The notes under the pieces are model-generated. The model saw only the letters and a program-made list of their open reading frames with translations, did no database searches and had not been told where the DNA came from. This document shows, piece by piece, positions 1 through 12,700 of a stretch of DNA of 64,000 bases (its first letter is position 1; each line of letters opens with the position of its first letter). A program made the position numbers and the translations under genes. The stretch is from Monocercomonoides exilis (lineage: Eukaryota; Preaxostyla; Oxymonadida; Polymastigidae): NCBI GenBank assembly GCA_001643675.2, contig LSRY02000021.1:124001-188000 (forward strand), given 5' to 3'.

Positions 1-2062
1 ACAAAAAATTTTTGTAGCTTCTTATTTTTCATCAAGAATGAACCACAACAAGAAGAACAACAAGAAAACGAAGTTAAGTCGCCCTCAGCTTTTGATGAAG
101 CCTTTTACTTTGCAAAATTTGGAGTGGGCATAGGGCAAGAGGAATTAACACAAATTTTGCTCCATATGAAGCGTTTTTTTTCAAAGCTTCCTCTGAAAAC
201 AATCAGATTATTTGGTAAATTTTATGGACTGAACAAAAACTATTACGTTGTTGAAGGTGAACTTTTATCTGAGCTGGAAGAAGAAGAAGGATCAGGAGAG
301 GCACCAGAAGAAAACGTTGAAAATGAAGGACAAGCTATTGAAGAGGGAGGAGAACTTCAAGAAGAAGAAGGAGAAGAAGCACCAGGTGAACCAGCCAGTT
401 TGACATCTCTCTATTTTTTTTGTTTTTTGTTTTTATTTAAATATCATTACAGTCGAGCCCGACATTGACGAACCACAAACTCCGCGCCCAATAGAAAGGA
501 AATTACCAGAAGAAATACCGAAAGAGGAAAGAAAACCTTTGTCTCCAAACCAATTTGTTTATTGGGCTTGCAACGGACGTATGCTACAATATTTATTAAA
601 AATTACCTTTTAAACAATTCATAATTGTTTATTACACGTTATTGAAACGCTTTTTTTTTTTTGCAAAATACTTTGTGTATAAACTTATTCATTTTCATTT
701 ATTTATCATTTGGGGATTGTAACACAAAAGCAACTGACAATTGGAAGCGTCTTCCCGACGTCACTCCGCAGCTCATTCGGTCTTCACGCTTTGTATGCAA
801 AATGCTGACAGGAGATTTGAATGCTAACGTCTCAACTGGCTACCCTTCATTCCCCGGCAAAGAAAAGCACTATCTCCGATGCCAAATTGCGCGTATTTCT
901 CATTCGGCCTCTGTTGTTCCCAGGGCGTGGGCGAAGAAAGTGCTGGAATCCGCGCCATCTGCTTCGTCGTCGACGAACCCTTCAGACTTTGGAGGTGCAG
1001 GCGGAATGGGAGGAGAGGAAGCAGAAGAGGCAGAGGAAGGAGGTGAGGAAGGAGAAGAAGGCGCACCGAGAAATTACTTTGGACTCTCATTCGGCGCAAG
1101 CGAAGGGATGGGGCTGCGCAAAAAGGGAGAGATTAGTGTGGATTCTCTGAAGACCACGTCAGCCTGGTGCCATCTTCGTCCTCCGATTCTTGTGCAAGGA
1201 AGAGTGGAGAAATACCCGCCTGTGGGAGAAGGAGGCGAAGAAGGGGAAGAAGAAGAAGAAGGCGGGAACGGAGATGGCAGCGAACAAAAGAAGAAGAAGA
1301 AAGAGATGGAGGAGATTCTGCCTGATCCGTGGGAAGGAGAGCCAGACGATCCAAGAGCAGGAACAAATCTGGAGCTGAAGAGGTGCATCGACGACGACAA
1401 GGGGCTCGGGGCACAGAAGCCGGGCGAAAAGGGCTGCAACGGCAGAGTGGGCTCCTTCAAGCTGCGTGCTGATCCAGCGAGCAAAGGAGCAGCTGGCTGC
1501 GAGGCAGTCCTTTTGGAGTCGAACTACTGGCCAGGCGCATACACCTTGGCATACGGGAAGGAAAGCTGCAAAGTCTCCAGGTGTGGATGATAGTAAAAAA
1601 TTGAAAAAGGAAAAGAGAAAGAAAAAGAAAAGAAAAAGATATTTGGTCAATCAATTCATTTATAATCAATATATATTTGTGTTTTATTCTCTTTTGTTCC
1701 ATGTTCATTACATTCATTTTTTCCTCTTCGTTTTTTATAAATGCACAGTATTTATATTGGATGGGGAAAGAAGCACACGATCGATACTTACACAATGCCA
1801 CCTCCGCCAAGCATCCCAGATGAATATCCCGATGTTGAAGAAATGGTATCTTTACCTCAGTCTTTTTCTTTTTGATTCAAATTATTTGTTGTTTTGCATT
1901 CTGTTCTGATAAAATTTGTTGTGATGAAACTTACAGAACGACCCAACACCAGAAGAAGAGGCCGAAGTGGCCAAGCCAAAGGAGGAGGCAATCGGTGAAG
2001 AGCAACACGAAGAAGGTGGCGAGGAGGGTGCTGAAGAAGGAGACGAATACGAAAACGAGTAA
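1..2062 (+). CDS. RSP4: Radial spoke head protein RSP4/6 (RSPH4A/6A family), 5' end outside window
   Basis: This is a structural protein of the radial-spoke head in motile 9+2 axonemes. Coding segments are 1(or ~37)-385, 453-578, 731-1580, 1749-1845 and 1937-2062 (TAA). The four introns are 67, 152, 168 and 91 nt, and all phases join cleanly. Family landmarks in order are a GVGIGQEEL helix followed by a KFYGLNKNYYVVEGEL strand, then NQFVYWACNGPTDNWKRLP, YPSFPGKEKHYLRCQIARIS, an acidic insert, SAWCHLRPPILVQGR, ESNYWPGAYTLAYGKES and IYIGWGKKHTIDTYTMPPPP. The protein ends in a short acidic tail, as in the animal homologues. The first exon is open from base 1, and a possible acceptor (..atcaag) lies just before base 37, so the true 5' end is not visible. 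The central exon (731-1580) is clearly more GC-rich than its flanks. Family identification is firm; the choice between RSP4 and RSP6 is not. Confidence 0.9.
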
Positions 2063-2637
2063 AACAAAAATTTCCACTTGATTTTCCTTTTTCCTCACTC
2101 CACCTTTTTTGTGTTTGTGTTTTTTTTAAAAAAAAAATACTCTTTTGCGAGTGCTGTCTGCAGGATGGGCCAGCAGCACAGAGACTGAATGGCTTTCTTA
2201 CAAATACTCAGATAGGCTTGGAGAAAGAGCACTGCCCACTTCCTGGCAGAAGGCTGCTCGCTGTTATTTTTCTTTCGCAAAGCGGCACTTCACCACAACA
2301 GGCTGTGCAGCGCCACAACACTGCTTTTCTGCGTGTCTGCGCTGCAAACACACCTTTATATGCTTTTTGAAACACAAACACAAAAACAACAATTGGCCTT
2401 GAGAAATCACTTTTCATTTGAAATCAATCACTTTCAAAGACTTTTCCATTCAGTGTCTCTGCTCTCTCTCCAAATGAAACGTTCTTTTTCCTTCTTTTCG
2501 AAAAAAGGCGAAAAGTCCTTTTCTGCCTTGTCTTTGGCATGAATCCTTTTCATTCTCTCTCTTTCTCTCTTTTTTTTTCTGAGAGATCAGGCCCAGGATA
2601 AAAACGCGAGTTGTTGAAAAAAGCGAAAATCAGCTGA
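2063..2637. other. Intergenic spacer containing the outer edge of the left inverted-repeat arm
   Basis: This non-coding gap lies between the RSP4/6 stop and the first exon of gene A. A T-rich stretch follows the stop. The mirror symmetry with the right half of the window begins at base 2219: upstream of it there is no match to the sequence beyond 36080, downstream the match is near-perfect. The stretch 2350-2637 is the presumed upstream region of gene A and is present in both arms. No promoter motif could be assigned. Confidence 0.7.
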
Positions 2638-5600
2638 ATGGGAGTGAACATCGAGGTACTGAATGCGCTGCTGCGGGCGCTGAATGTGTGCACTCACGGA
2701 GCGGGGTCTCTGAAAATTTGATGATTTTTTGTGTTTTGTGTGTGGCTGTGTTTGTGTATTTGGGGAAAACGCAGATGACGACGGTGAGCGCGGAGCAGCT
2801 TGCGGGGTGGGGGGCGGTGGCAGACGAGGGGGCGTGCGAGGTGGAGGAGGGCGGGGTGGACATGCTGGTGGCGACGCCGGGGTTCCGGCGGATGAACGAC
2901 CAGACGCTGAACAAAAGGACGGCGTCGCACAACATGAAGGCGCTGAAGATGGGGCTGTACCTGCTGGAGGAGTGCAACTTCACGTGTGCGGGGCGGAGGG
3001 GCGACTTTTGCGAGAATTTTTTATTTTTTATTTTTTTTGCTTTGGGGCAGGGCGAGAGAGAGAGAGAGAGAGAAATGTGGCATTCTTTCAAAAATAATTG
3101 TTCGTTTTCTATTTTTTCTTTTATCTATTCATGCATCTGTGCTGGCGGGCGCAGGGTGCACAAGATCGGGCGGTGTGTGCGGGCGTTTGGGATATTTGAG
3201 GAGGAGGACGGGCTGAACTTTGAGAAGCCAGGGCTGGTGCAGAAGTGCCTGGAGGTGTGTGGGGGGCAGAGGAGATGCTTGCAACGCTCCTGACTTTTAA
3301 TTTTTTTGAAATTTTATTTTGAATTTTATTCTTTCCTGTGGCGGTGGTGGCGCAGTCGGCGAAGCTGCTGATCTCGCCGAAGCGGCTGGGAGACCATCTG
3401 AAGAGCGTGGAGGTGGAGGTGCGGCACCGGCTGCCGCTGCACGAGTTTCTGGGGATAGCGGCGGTGTGTGTGGAGAAGCCGGAGTTTGGGGAGGGGAAGG
3501 TGCGGGTGTTCTGGGGGCTGACGGGGATCGGGAGCGAGGAGGAGGCGCGGGGGTATCTGGACCGGGAGTATGAGAAGGAGGTGGAGGGGCAGAAGAAGGC
3601 GCTGGGAGGGCCGGCGGGGTGGAAGATGACGCCGAACGTGTCGTACTCGATGGGGAAGCTGCAGCTGGGGACAGAGGCAGACGACCTGGATGTGTCAGGG
3701 ATCCCCAAAATGTCGTTCAGTGTTTGCTGATTCTGTTCTTTTGTCAATGATTCATTGGGAAAACACACCGGCACTTTTTTGTTTTATTATTATTATTATT
3801 ATTTTGTGGTTGTTATTGCTGTTATTTTCGACCAGCTGAACGACATGGGGCGGGCGAGTCTGTCGCAGGAGCTGGCGTCGCTGCGGGCAGGGACGCGGGT
3901 GCTGTATGACCCGGAGACGGTGGAGAGGACGCTGGGGGCGATGAGGGAGGCGAGCGAGAAGAAAGGGGAGCGGGAGCGGAAGGCGAAGGAGCGGTCGGCG
4001 CAGAAGCTGATGCAGACGATCCAGATGACGGGGATCTCGATTGCGACAGGCGGGGCAGGTGGGACATCTGGAGGGAAGGAAGGGAAGAGAGACAAGGGAA
4101 GTGAAGGAGGAGATGAAGGAGGAGAAAAGGGAGGAGCAGAAGAGGCAGAAAAGGAAGGAGAAATGGGAAAGACCCGTGAGAAAGGAGGGATGACAGCGCG
4201 GTGGATTCCGATGCTTGTTGCGTCACCGCCAGCGGGGCAGCAGCAGCAGCAGAATGCACTTTGCTCTGGCACGCTGTCTTTTGAGGCGGCGGGAGGGTCG
4301 CAGGGCTCGAGCAGGGTGGCGAGGGAGCCGGCGTCGTGGAGTGCGCCGAGTGCTCGGGATGTGCTGCCGCAGAGCAGCAGTGTGTCGCAGCTGTCGCACA
4401 ACCCGCTGCGAGTTGTGCGTGCGCCGCCAGCGCCGCTGAGACAGGGCGTGGGGAGGCGGGGTGCATTTGCAGGTGCATCTTCGGAGATTGGGAGTGGGAG
4501 TGGGAGAGGGATTGAGAGGAAGAGGCAGCCAGCAGGCGGGTGGATGACAGACCGGGGAGAGCGACGGGGGAGGGGCATTGGCGGGGCGTCTGTGCTGATG
4601 AGCTCGTTCACGCGGCGAGCGCTGGAGAAGTCGAATGTGGAGGGACGACGCTGAACGATGCAGCGGAGATGGCGAGGGCTCGGGAAAGGGGTGTTTGGGG
4701 GAGGAGCAGAGTGGATGGGATGAAAGGAGAGGCAGGAAGAGGAAGAGGAGGAGGGGAAGGGGCAACTGCAAAGCCAGCGAACTTCCATGGGCGACCGCAC
4801 TCGAAGCGTGTGTTCCACGTGTTTGCAGACCCGAATGTGACGTATGGGCTGGCGCGGTCGTCGGAGGAGATTGACGCGGAGCAGCAGAACACGTTTATCC
4901 CGAATCCGGAGTTTCTGCGGGAGTGCTTCTTCCCGCTGGAGATGCCTGCGCCGCCGGGGTGGGAGTCGCGGACGTCGCTGTTTGTGGGGCCGGAGGAGCA
5001 GAAGAAGGAGATGGAGCGGCGGCGGAGGGAGCGGCGGCGGGAGCGGTGGATTTTGCGGAAGGAGCGGGAGCGAGCAGAAGCGATGAAAGAGAGAAAGGAG
5101 AAGGAGAAGGAGGGGAAAGAGAGAGATATGTGCTTGGATGATGTGTCAGAGAAGGAAGAGAAGGAAGAGGAGAAAGGGAAGGAAAAAGAGGAAGAGAAAG
5201 GGAAGAAAGGGAAGAAAGAGGAGGATTCGATGGCAGAGTCGGAGTCAGTTTGGTCGTCGAGCGAGTCGAGTTGGGGGTCGGAGACAGAAGCAGAGGATGA
5301 GTCGGAAAGATCGCTGGCCACTCTGTCGCCATCGGTGATTGAGGAAGAGGCAGAGCACAACAGCAACAACAATGGCAGCAACAACAATAGGAAAGAAAGA
5401 GAAAGGCATAAACAGAAACAGAAGAAGAAGAAGGGTGAGGGTGAAAGGGCAGGAGATGGAGGGAGGAGGGTGCCGGCATACCACGTGTTCCACCCGCCGG
5501 TGTCGGAGAATCCGGTGTCGGAGGGGGTGTGCACGGTGCCAGTGCATCAGCTGCCGGAGCGGCTGGTGCGAGTGAAGACGCCGCCAGCGTCGGCGCGGTT

Positions 5601-6087
5601 CCGGTCGCTGCACTGGGCAGCGATAGTGCAGTCGAAGTATGTGCGGGCAGAGGAGCTGGAGTATTTTGTGGGGCAGAAGGGGGCGATCCGCGGGGTGCGG
5701 TGCCGGGATGCGGCGGAGGAGGAGGCGAAGGGGCTGAGCGGGGCAGAGCGGGTGGAGCGGCTGGCGGTGCCGCTGCGTGTGTACAACGCGGCGGTGGATG
5801 GGCGGAGCGGGGTGGATCCGTTTGCGGAGAGAACAAAGCGGAGAGAGCGAAAAGGAGAAAGAGGAGAAAGAGGAGAAAGAGGAGGAAAAGAAGGGGGCGA
5901 AGGAAGTGGCACATTTATCACACAGAGCATGTCGGCAACAATGCCAGGTGTGCAAATGAGCGGGTGGGTGGGCTGGCGAGTGAGAGAGTTTTGAAGAAAA
6001 AAAAAGAAACAAAAGAAACAAAAGAAATAATAAAGTGTTTTTATTTTTATTTTTTATTTTATTTTTTCCATTTTATTTCTCTTTCAC

Positions 6088-6170
6088 TATGTATGTATGT
6101 ATGTATGTATGTATGTATGTATGTATGTATGTATGTATGTGTGTATGTATGTATGTATGTATGTATGTAT
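6088..6170. repeat. (TATG)n microsatellite in intron 5 of gene A, left
   Basis: This tract has about 21 tetranucleotide units with one interruption (tgtgtg near 6140). It lies just before the 3' splice site of the intron 5948-6185. The equivalent tract in the right copy (32176-32214) is 44 bases shorter. Confidence 0.95.
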
Positions 6171-6469
6171 CGGGGTTGGTTTCAGTGTTGAGGCATTCGT
6201 TCAGCGGGTCGTCTGTTGTGGTGAGTGCAGCAGACGAGGCGCTGGAGCTGGAAAGAGAAGCAGCGGCAGCATCGCGGGCAGCGACGCAGAAGCTGTTTGA
6301 GAAGCAGAGGGAGGCGCGGAAGAGGCAGCTTGCGCTGGCGAAGGAGCAGAAAGAGGAGCAGGAAGGAGGAAAGGGAAAGGGAAAGGGAAAGGGGATGGGG
6401 AGGAGGATGGGGCTGAGCTGGAATGGGAGGAGGGGAGAGGAGCGGGGAGGGAGCGAGGACGGGGTGCGC

Positions 6470-6503
6470 GGGGGGGGGGGGGAGGGGGGAGGGGGGAGGA
6501 GGG
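6470..6503 (+). repeat. Expanded G-rich coding tract in gene A exon 6, left
   Basis: The pattern is G13-A-G6-A-G6-A-GG-A-GGG. The right copy has G5-A-G5-A-GGG at 31862-31876. The 19-base excess is not a multiple of three and changes the reading frame of the exon. Confidence 0.9.
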
Positions 6504-6656
6504 AAGAGCGGGGCAGGTGTGCGGAACACGAGTGGAAGCGAGCTGCTGCTGCCGGTGACAGGAGAAGAGGTGTATGCGGCATATGATGCGCCGCCGTCGA
6601 AAATTGAGGGATGCGGGAGGACAGGAAACGGTGTGTGGGAGGAGAAGCAGGAGCCG

Positions 6657-6701
6657 AAAAGAAAAGAAAAGAAAAAGAAAAAGAAAAAGAAAAAGAAAAA
6701 G
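6657..6701 (+). repeat. A/G tract (GAAAA/GAAAAA)8 in intron 6 of gene A, left
   Basis: There are eight units, three with A4 and five with A5. The right copy (31670-31709) also has eight units, all A4. The arms therefore differ by one A in each of five units rather than by unit number. Confidence 0.9.
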
Positions 6702-8993
6702 GATGTTATGAGCAAGCCAGCTTATTTTTGTTTTTTATTTTATTATTAACCAATATTGAACTTTAAATGGATGATATAATGATTATTGATTGACTTTTGT
6801 GTGAATGCTGCTTCAGAGACAGATCACATTCTTCCGCCGCTTGTTTCTGCGCGGCAGACGTGGCAAGGGAATGTGAACGGGAATAGGACTGGGAATGGGA
6901 ATGGGATTGGGACTGGAACTGGAACGGGGCTGGGAGCAGGGAGCAGCTGGGGTGGCGTTGGTGTGGGGCCGTTGGGAGGCAGCGGGGTGTCGTATGGTGT
7001 GCCGTATGGGGCGGGGCGGCGTGGCGGGAGCGGGCGGGCGACGAACAAAGTGCAGGAGTCGATTGGGCTGTTTGAGCGGAAGATGCAGGAGCAGCGGCAG
7101 AACCTGGCGCGGATGCGGGAGTATGAAGAGCGGCGGGAGGCAGAGCGGGCAGGGTCGGGGAAGCAGGAGCTGCGGCGGCGGCGGGCAGCTGGGGCAGCAG
7201 AAGGGGTGTCGCCGACGCTGCTGCTGCTGAAGCCGCGGGGGGAGTTCTTTAAGGAATCGGAGCTTTCGTGCCTGACGACGGCGCAGAAGAAGATGATTGT
7301 GGGGGAAGAGTACAAGGTGTCAGTGATGCTGCGGGAGGACGAGAAGGAGCGGGAGCGGAGGGAAGGGGCAGTGAAGATGCGGGAGATAAGGCGGGAGCTG
7401 AACCGAAAGCTGGGAGAGAAGAACGCGAAGAGGAGGGCGATGGAGATGAGCGAGACGATGCTTGCGAGGCAGAGGAGAGAGGAAGCGAGGAGAGAGTTCT
7501 ATTTGGAGCAGAGGCAGAAAGGGCGAGTGTGGAGGGGAGATGAGTGGGGTGTGGAAGAGCAGACGAGAAGAGGATCAGAAGCAGAAGCAGAAGCAGAAAC
7601 AGAAACAGAGGCAGAAGCAGACGATGGAAGAGAGGAAGGGGAAGAAGGAGAAGAAGGAGAAGAAGGAGAAAGGGGAGAAGGCAGCGAGAATTGCGACAGG
7701 ATGGAGGATGAGAGAGGAGAAGGAAAGGAGGCAGAGGGAAGAACAAAGATTGGAAGAGGAAGGAGAGATGAGGAGTTTGGGGAGGATTTTGAGGGAGAGA
7801 CACCGAGAGGGAGAAGGTTTGGAGAAGGGGCGGAGGGAAGGGCGTCTGCGCCTGCGACAGCGAGAAGCCGAAAGGAGATGACGTTTTTGTATTCGCAGCC
7901 AGACAGTGTTGTCCGTGTTTATCCGCAGCGGATGGTGGAGCGGATGGTGCTAAGGGATTCTGTGCAGCCAGGAGAAGAGGAGGAGATGTTGCAAGTGGAT
8001 GACGATGAACATTGCCACAGCCGCCACCACCAACACCACCACCATCAGCATCCGCACCACCGCCACCGCCATCATCCTTGGAGATACGAACGGGCTGGCG
8101 ATAGCGAAGATGCAAATGAGAGTGGAAATGAAGATGGAGAAGACAGAAGTGGAGATGAAAAAGAAAGTGGAACGGGAGAGAGCACGGAGCATGAAGAGCA
8201 GGGTGGAGCGAGGCAGAGCAGAATGACGAAAGAAGCGGAAAAGGAAACACAGCAAAAAGACCAGGACAATGTCCAGGACGAGGGGCACGAGGATGAAGGG
8301 GAGAAGGAGCGAGAGAAATTAGAGGGGGAAGCTGAAGCACAAAATGGATCCGCAGGAGACGGATTAGGGGAGCCGCTGCAGGCAACGTCGCCGAGCTCAC
8401 CAGAACCAGATGAGCTTGAGCCATATCGCTTCCGTCCGCGGCCAGTGCGGCACAAAGCAAGCGACGAGAAGGGGCCACGTCTTTCATTTATCACGACATC
8501 AGAGCCATCGGCAGCCACAGTATCTACGTTTCTGTTTGGGTCGCCGACATCGCGGACAAGTGGATTGGGTGTGGAGCCGAAGCTAGGGCTTGGGGCATCA
8601 GACGGATGGAAGAGCGGAGGAGAAGGCCAGGAGCGTTGGACAGAGAGAACGAGCGGAGAGCAGACGGGAAGAAGTGCTGGGTTCATGGATGTCCCACTGC
8701 TGCGCCTGAGCCAGGTAAAGGGGGTTGAGAAATCGCCTCGGGAGAAGAGGGGTGCGCTGGATGGCAGCAGGACGCTTACGCCAACACAGGAGAGGGAGAA
8801 ATTACAAGGAAAACGGGGCAAAAACGAAGAGGCGAAAAACGAAAGAGGAGAAGCATTTTCGCACACGCGCAGTTCATATGCATCGTCTTTATCATCATTG
8901 TCGCTGCCAACTGACGTATTTTCAGGGTCTTCGACAATTGGATACCCTTCGGCGGCTTATTCAACTCCGATGGTGGGATTTGTATCGACGTAG

Positions 8994-9787
8994 AAGGAGT
9001 GCTCGGAGTGTCTGCAAACACAGTTATATTTGCTCTGGTGCATGTGAGAATGATTACGAATTGGCGTAAGTCAGCAGACTGTTTCACATGGCTCGGAGGA
9101 CCTGTGTCAACTGCGTCGCACTTGCTGGGGCGGACAGCGGAGCAAAGCATGGAAACATCACAAGCGAACGATATGAGGAGTTTTATTTAGTTTTGTGATT
9201 TAGGAATGCTTTAAATTGGCTGCTGCTGATAGTTGCTCATTTTTTACAAATTATTCGGGCCAGCCGGAATACTTTTGTGTTGGTTTTGTGATTCTGTGTA
9301 TATTCCAGTTTTATGAGAGGAAATTTTATTTAATGAAGGTGTACGATTTGTGCGAGAAAATTGGATAATTTTTTGTTTGTTTTGGATGAATGGAAGCAAA
9401 AAACTTCTGTCCAGCATTATCTATCGTATGCATCTCATTTGATAGGTTGCGGAAAAGTGCTTCTGCAAATATTTGCACTCGCAAAAATTAAATGACTCTT
9501 TGCTTGCACGCTTATTTCAACACCCTTTTTAGTAAAAGGAAATCAAAAAAACAATGAAGTGAATGATAAAATTTCAGTGAGAACAGGAGAGAGAGCGAGA
9601 GAAAGAAAGAAAACAAGAAAATGAGGCAAAAATGCGATAAAGCATTGAGGTGCCGTTAAGAAATGTGAGCAGAGTTTTTGAGGCTGCTGCAGGTTGACCA
9701 GATCCATTTGCAATAATGGCTAAGAAGCCTCAGTATTTTCATCAGGATGACGAAGCCTTGGAACTTTTGCTCGAAACATCAAAAGCT
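8994..9787. other. Convergent 3' intergenic region (left arm)
   Basis: This is the gap between the stop of gene A (+) and the stop of the beta-helix gene (-). It is AT-rich with short purine runs near 9580-9620. It contains only short non-conserved ORFs. I see no RNA gene or other element. It is reproduced without visible change at 28583-29376. Confidence 0.6.
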
Positions 9788-12700
9788 CTATTCATTGGAA
9801 GCCGCAGCGCTGCCAGAATAGTCCCCACCACCATCTTTACTCGCATAGTATCCACTTTCTGCTCCATCGTCAATTGCATCTGAGGCCGTGAGGATTACAG
9901 AGCCTGGCGGGAATCGCTGGATAAGCTCTCTCTTCATATCAGCAAGCTTGGGCCTCTGCTCGTTCTGCTGGAAAAAGCAAACTGAAACAAGACGGCTGAG
10001 CGTTGACCCGCTCACATTCGCCATATCCGGCCTTTCTCCTTTTGTAATCTTATCCCCTGCTATTACAGCTTCATACTCTCCAAAAGGGATATGCAGAGTT
10101 AGGCATTCCCACAGCATCATTCCGATCGAAAATACCACAGACTCCTTGGTTGCTCCCAACTTCTTGTTGATTAGCAGCTCTGGCGCCTTCCACCTCAAAC
10201 ACTCCTTTTTGAAATCATCCTCATCTTCAAACGCCGATGATGGTGGAGGCGAGCCTCTGCCGTTCCTGTTCGCTCTCGAGCAATCAGAGGAAGATGTGAC
10301 AATGGTAGAAGCTGAAGAGATAGATGAAGTGTCTGAGTCAGAAGAGCAGTCTGAATGCATGGCAATGCAGATGACCATATGCTCAGAGAACAGCACAATG
10401 TGAGGACTCAGGTTGGATAATGACTGAAGAGGATTTTCCATTTCATCAAAGGAGTGAAGAGCTCCATTCGCCACCCAGAACAGGATCTGAGCAGCAGTTT
10501 GCTCCCTCTCCTTCAACGAGCCAATCGCCATCTCTTTTGTCTTGTTCCTCCCATGAAGCAGCATGAACAGCGAATCCCTCAAGTCCACAATCAGCTTCTC
10601 GTGTGGTGATGAACAGGCCATTGCATCCACCAGATTCGACATCGATGAGGTTGTTGGAAACAGACTCTCTGATCGAACAAATGTGGATTCTGTGTCTGAA
10701 GTGTCTGTTGTTGAAGTGGATGAGATGGATGGTGATGGAGATCCCTTTTGCGCCTCTTCGTTGTCATCGTCTTCTTCCAACTTCTCCAATGCCCAATCTG
10801 GAATCTTGTCTGAATCTTTCCCCAGAATGTATTCAGTGGATCCGCATTCACTCAACAAATGCTCCGATGACTCCGAGTGTCCCAAGCTTTTCTCATACAC
10901 CCTCTTTTTGATCCTTTCATCGTTCTTCTTCTCAGCTTCCCTCTCTGCCCTTCTCCACTGCTCCTCCGGAGACATCTCCATCGTTATCATTTCAAACGCC
11001 TTCGGATCTTTTCTGATGTTATCGTTCACAATCTCTTGCAATTCCTCTGTCCTTCTCTTCGACTTCTTCCATCGAACAATAAATGCAACAGCAATGATTA
11101 GAACAATCAAAAACAAAACAGCAAATATCACTGCAATTATCACTGCCCATGATATTTTCACTTCTTTTCCCCCCTCGGCAATCCTTTCGTCTCCATTAAC
11201 TTTGGGCTCGCTTTGATTCTTCAGAATGAAAGAATCAGTGGAAGATGGGCCTTTGGCATCTCCAAACAAAATACACACTTTCACTTCTGCCTCGTCTTCT
11301 GCCTCACTTATTGACTCCATTTTCAGCCTCCCTTCAACTTCTGTCTCTCTCAAATATCCACTCTCATCAAATCCATATTTTTCTATCTGCTTTTCATCCC
11401 CAATCTGCATCACAACCATGAACGACAAGTTGCATGGGAGAAGGAGCTTCCCTTTGAACACAATCTCCAATTCTGTTCCTTTCTTTTTTGTTTCAATACT
11501 CTCCAACACTGGGATGAAAAATGAAGATGCTCTTTCAAAAGCAATCCCTTCAAAGCTGCATCCCTCGTTTAGTATCCACAATGATGAGTTATCTTTCACT
11601 CCATCTCCTCCTTTCATGCTGGAAATTGACAGTGAAGCTGAATCAGAGCAAACGATGTTTCTTCTCATAGATGGATAGTTATCAATTGAGGGGTTGTTGC
11701 TGCTGAAGTTTCCTGCTTCAATCGTCATATATCCTCCTCTCACTGTTATTCCTCCCTTTGAGAAGTTGCAGATTGTCGTGTCTTTCATCAATACAGAACT
11801 CTTCGTCAAATCAATAATCGAACCATTCCACTTACATATGGCATCAGCAATTCCATTCATTTCTTCGGCATCATCGATCAGGCTCCCCTCAAACTGGCAC
11901 AAATCCATCAAGACGTTTTCAGTTGACACCATCACCACTTGGCTCCCCTTCACACAATCCGAAATGCACTCACGAAAAGAACAGTTACACATTTCAAAGC
12001 CAGTCATGGATTGAGCTGCGCAAATAATGCAAGGACTTGGTTGTGATTGGCTGATGTTTGTGAATGATGACTGCGATAATAAAACAAACAAAGTTGGAAG
12101 GTTTCCTTTGAAGGAGATCAGGCTGCCATCTTGAAGAGTGATGTTTATTGCTTCTAACTTTAGGATGCTCAAATTCCGACTTGTGCCGCATTCAATCACT
12201 GGACTTGTGCTTCGAACATCGCGGATCGTCAGATCTTCAAATGTTGCACTTTCTGAATTCGACATCTGGAATACTGGCTTTGAGAATCCTAAATGGCTAA
12301 CACTACATCGATCTGCCTCAAATAACCCATTTTCAACAATCAACAGTGAAAAGTCAAAAAGGGTTCGTGAATTCTCCATTGATCCGCTCTCCGATAGGAA
12401 TGTAACAGATTCGAGAATAAGAGATCCATTCAGCTGGTGCATAAAGCACGAGCAGACAGCATTCTGCATTCCACTAAAAACAAATGAAAGCTTCTCAAAT
12501 CGAACAGATTCCGAAGTGTTCACAACTCCCTCACTCTCAAGCTCAATTTCTCTCACTTTTATCTCAGCATTCCTGTTTGCTTCCATCGACTTGATTGTAA
12601 CCTTCTGAGCAGAGCACGAACCAGTTAATGCTGTTTCATTCCAGATATACAACTGAGAATAATCTGAAGGAATAATGTGGCTCACTCCAACATTCAGCGA

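Larger units (their letters stand above)
2638..8993 (+). pseudogene. Gene A, left copy: large charged coiled-coil protein, frameshifted
   Basis: I do not recognise this family. Deduced exons are 2638-2685, 2775-2983, 3155-3254, 3356-3691, 3836-5947, 6186-6630 and 6817-8993, with introns of 89-238 nt. An unbroken version of this gene would be about 1800 aa: a helical N-terminal ~230 residues (motifs MKALKMGLYLLEECNF, LHEFLGIAAVCVEKP), then long Arg/Glu-rich, probably coiled-coil stretches, a His-rich patch near 8010-8080 and a Ser-rich C-terminus. The sequence is GC-rich, with G/C-ending codons. Relative to the right copy, this copy lacks one G in the run at 4642-4644, which leads to a stop at 4652-4654 after about 500 codons. 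It also has 19 extra bases in the G-rich tract 6470-6503, which shifts exon 6. So as assembled only the N-terminal quarter can be made, unless these are sequencing errors. It converges on the beta-helix gene at 9788. Confidence 0.6.

Noticed and set aside
1466-1909. 147-codon ORF overlapping the RSP4/6 gene
   Set aside because: It runs across an intron in another frame. The RSP4/6 splice model explains the coding potential.
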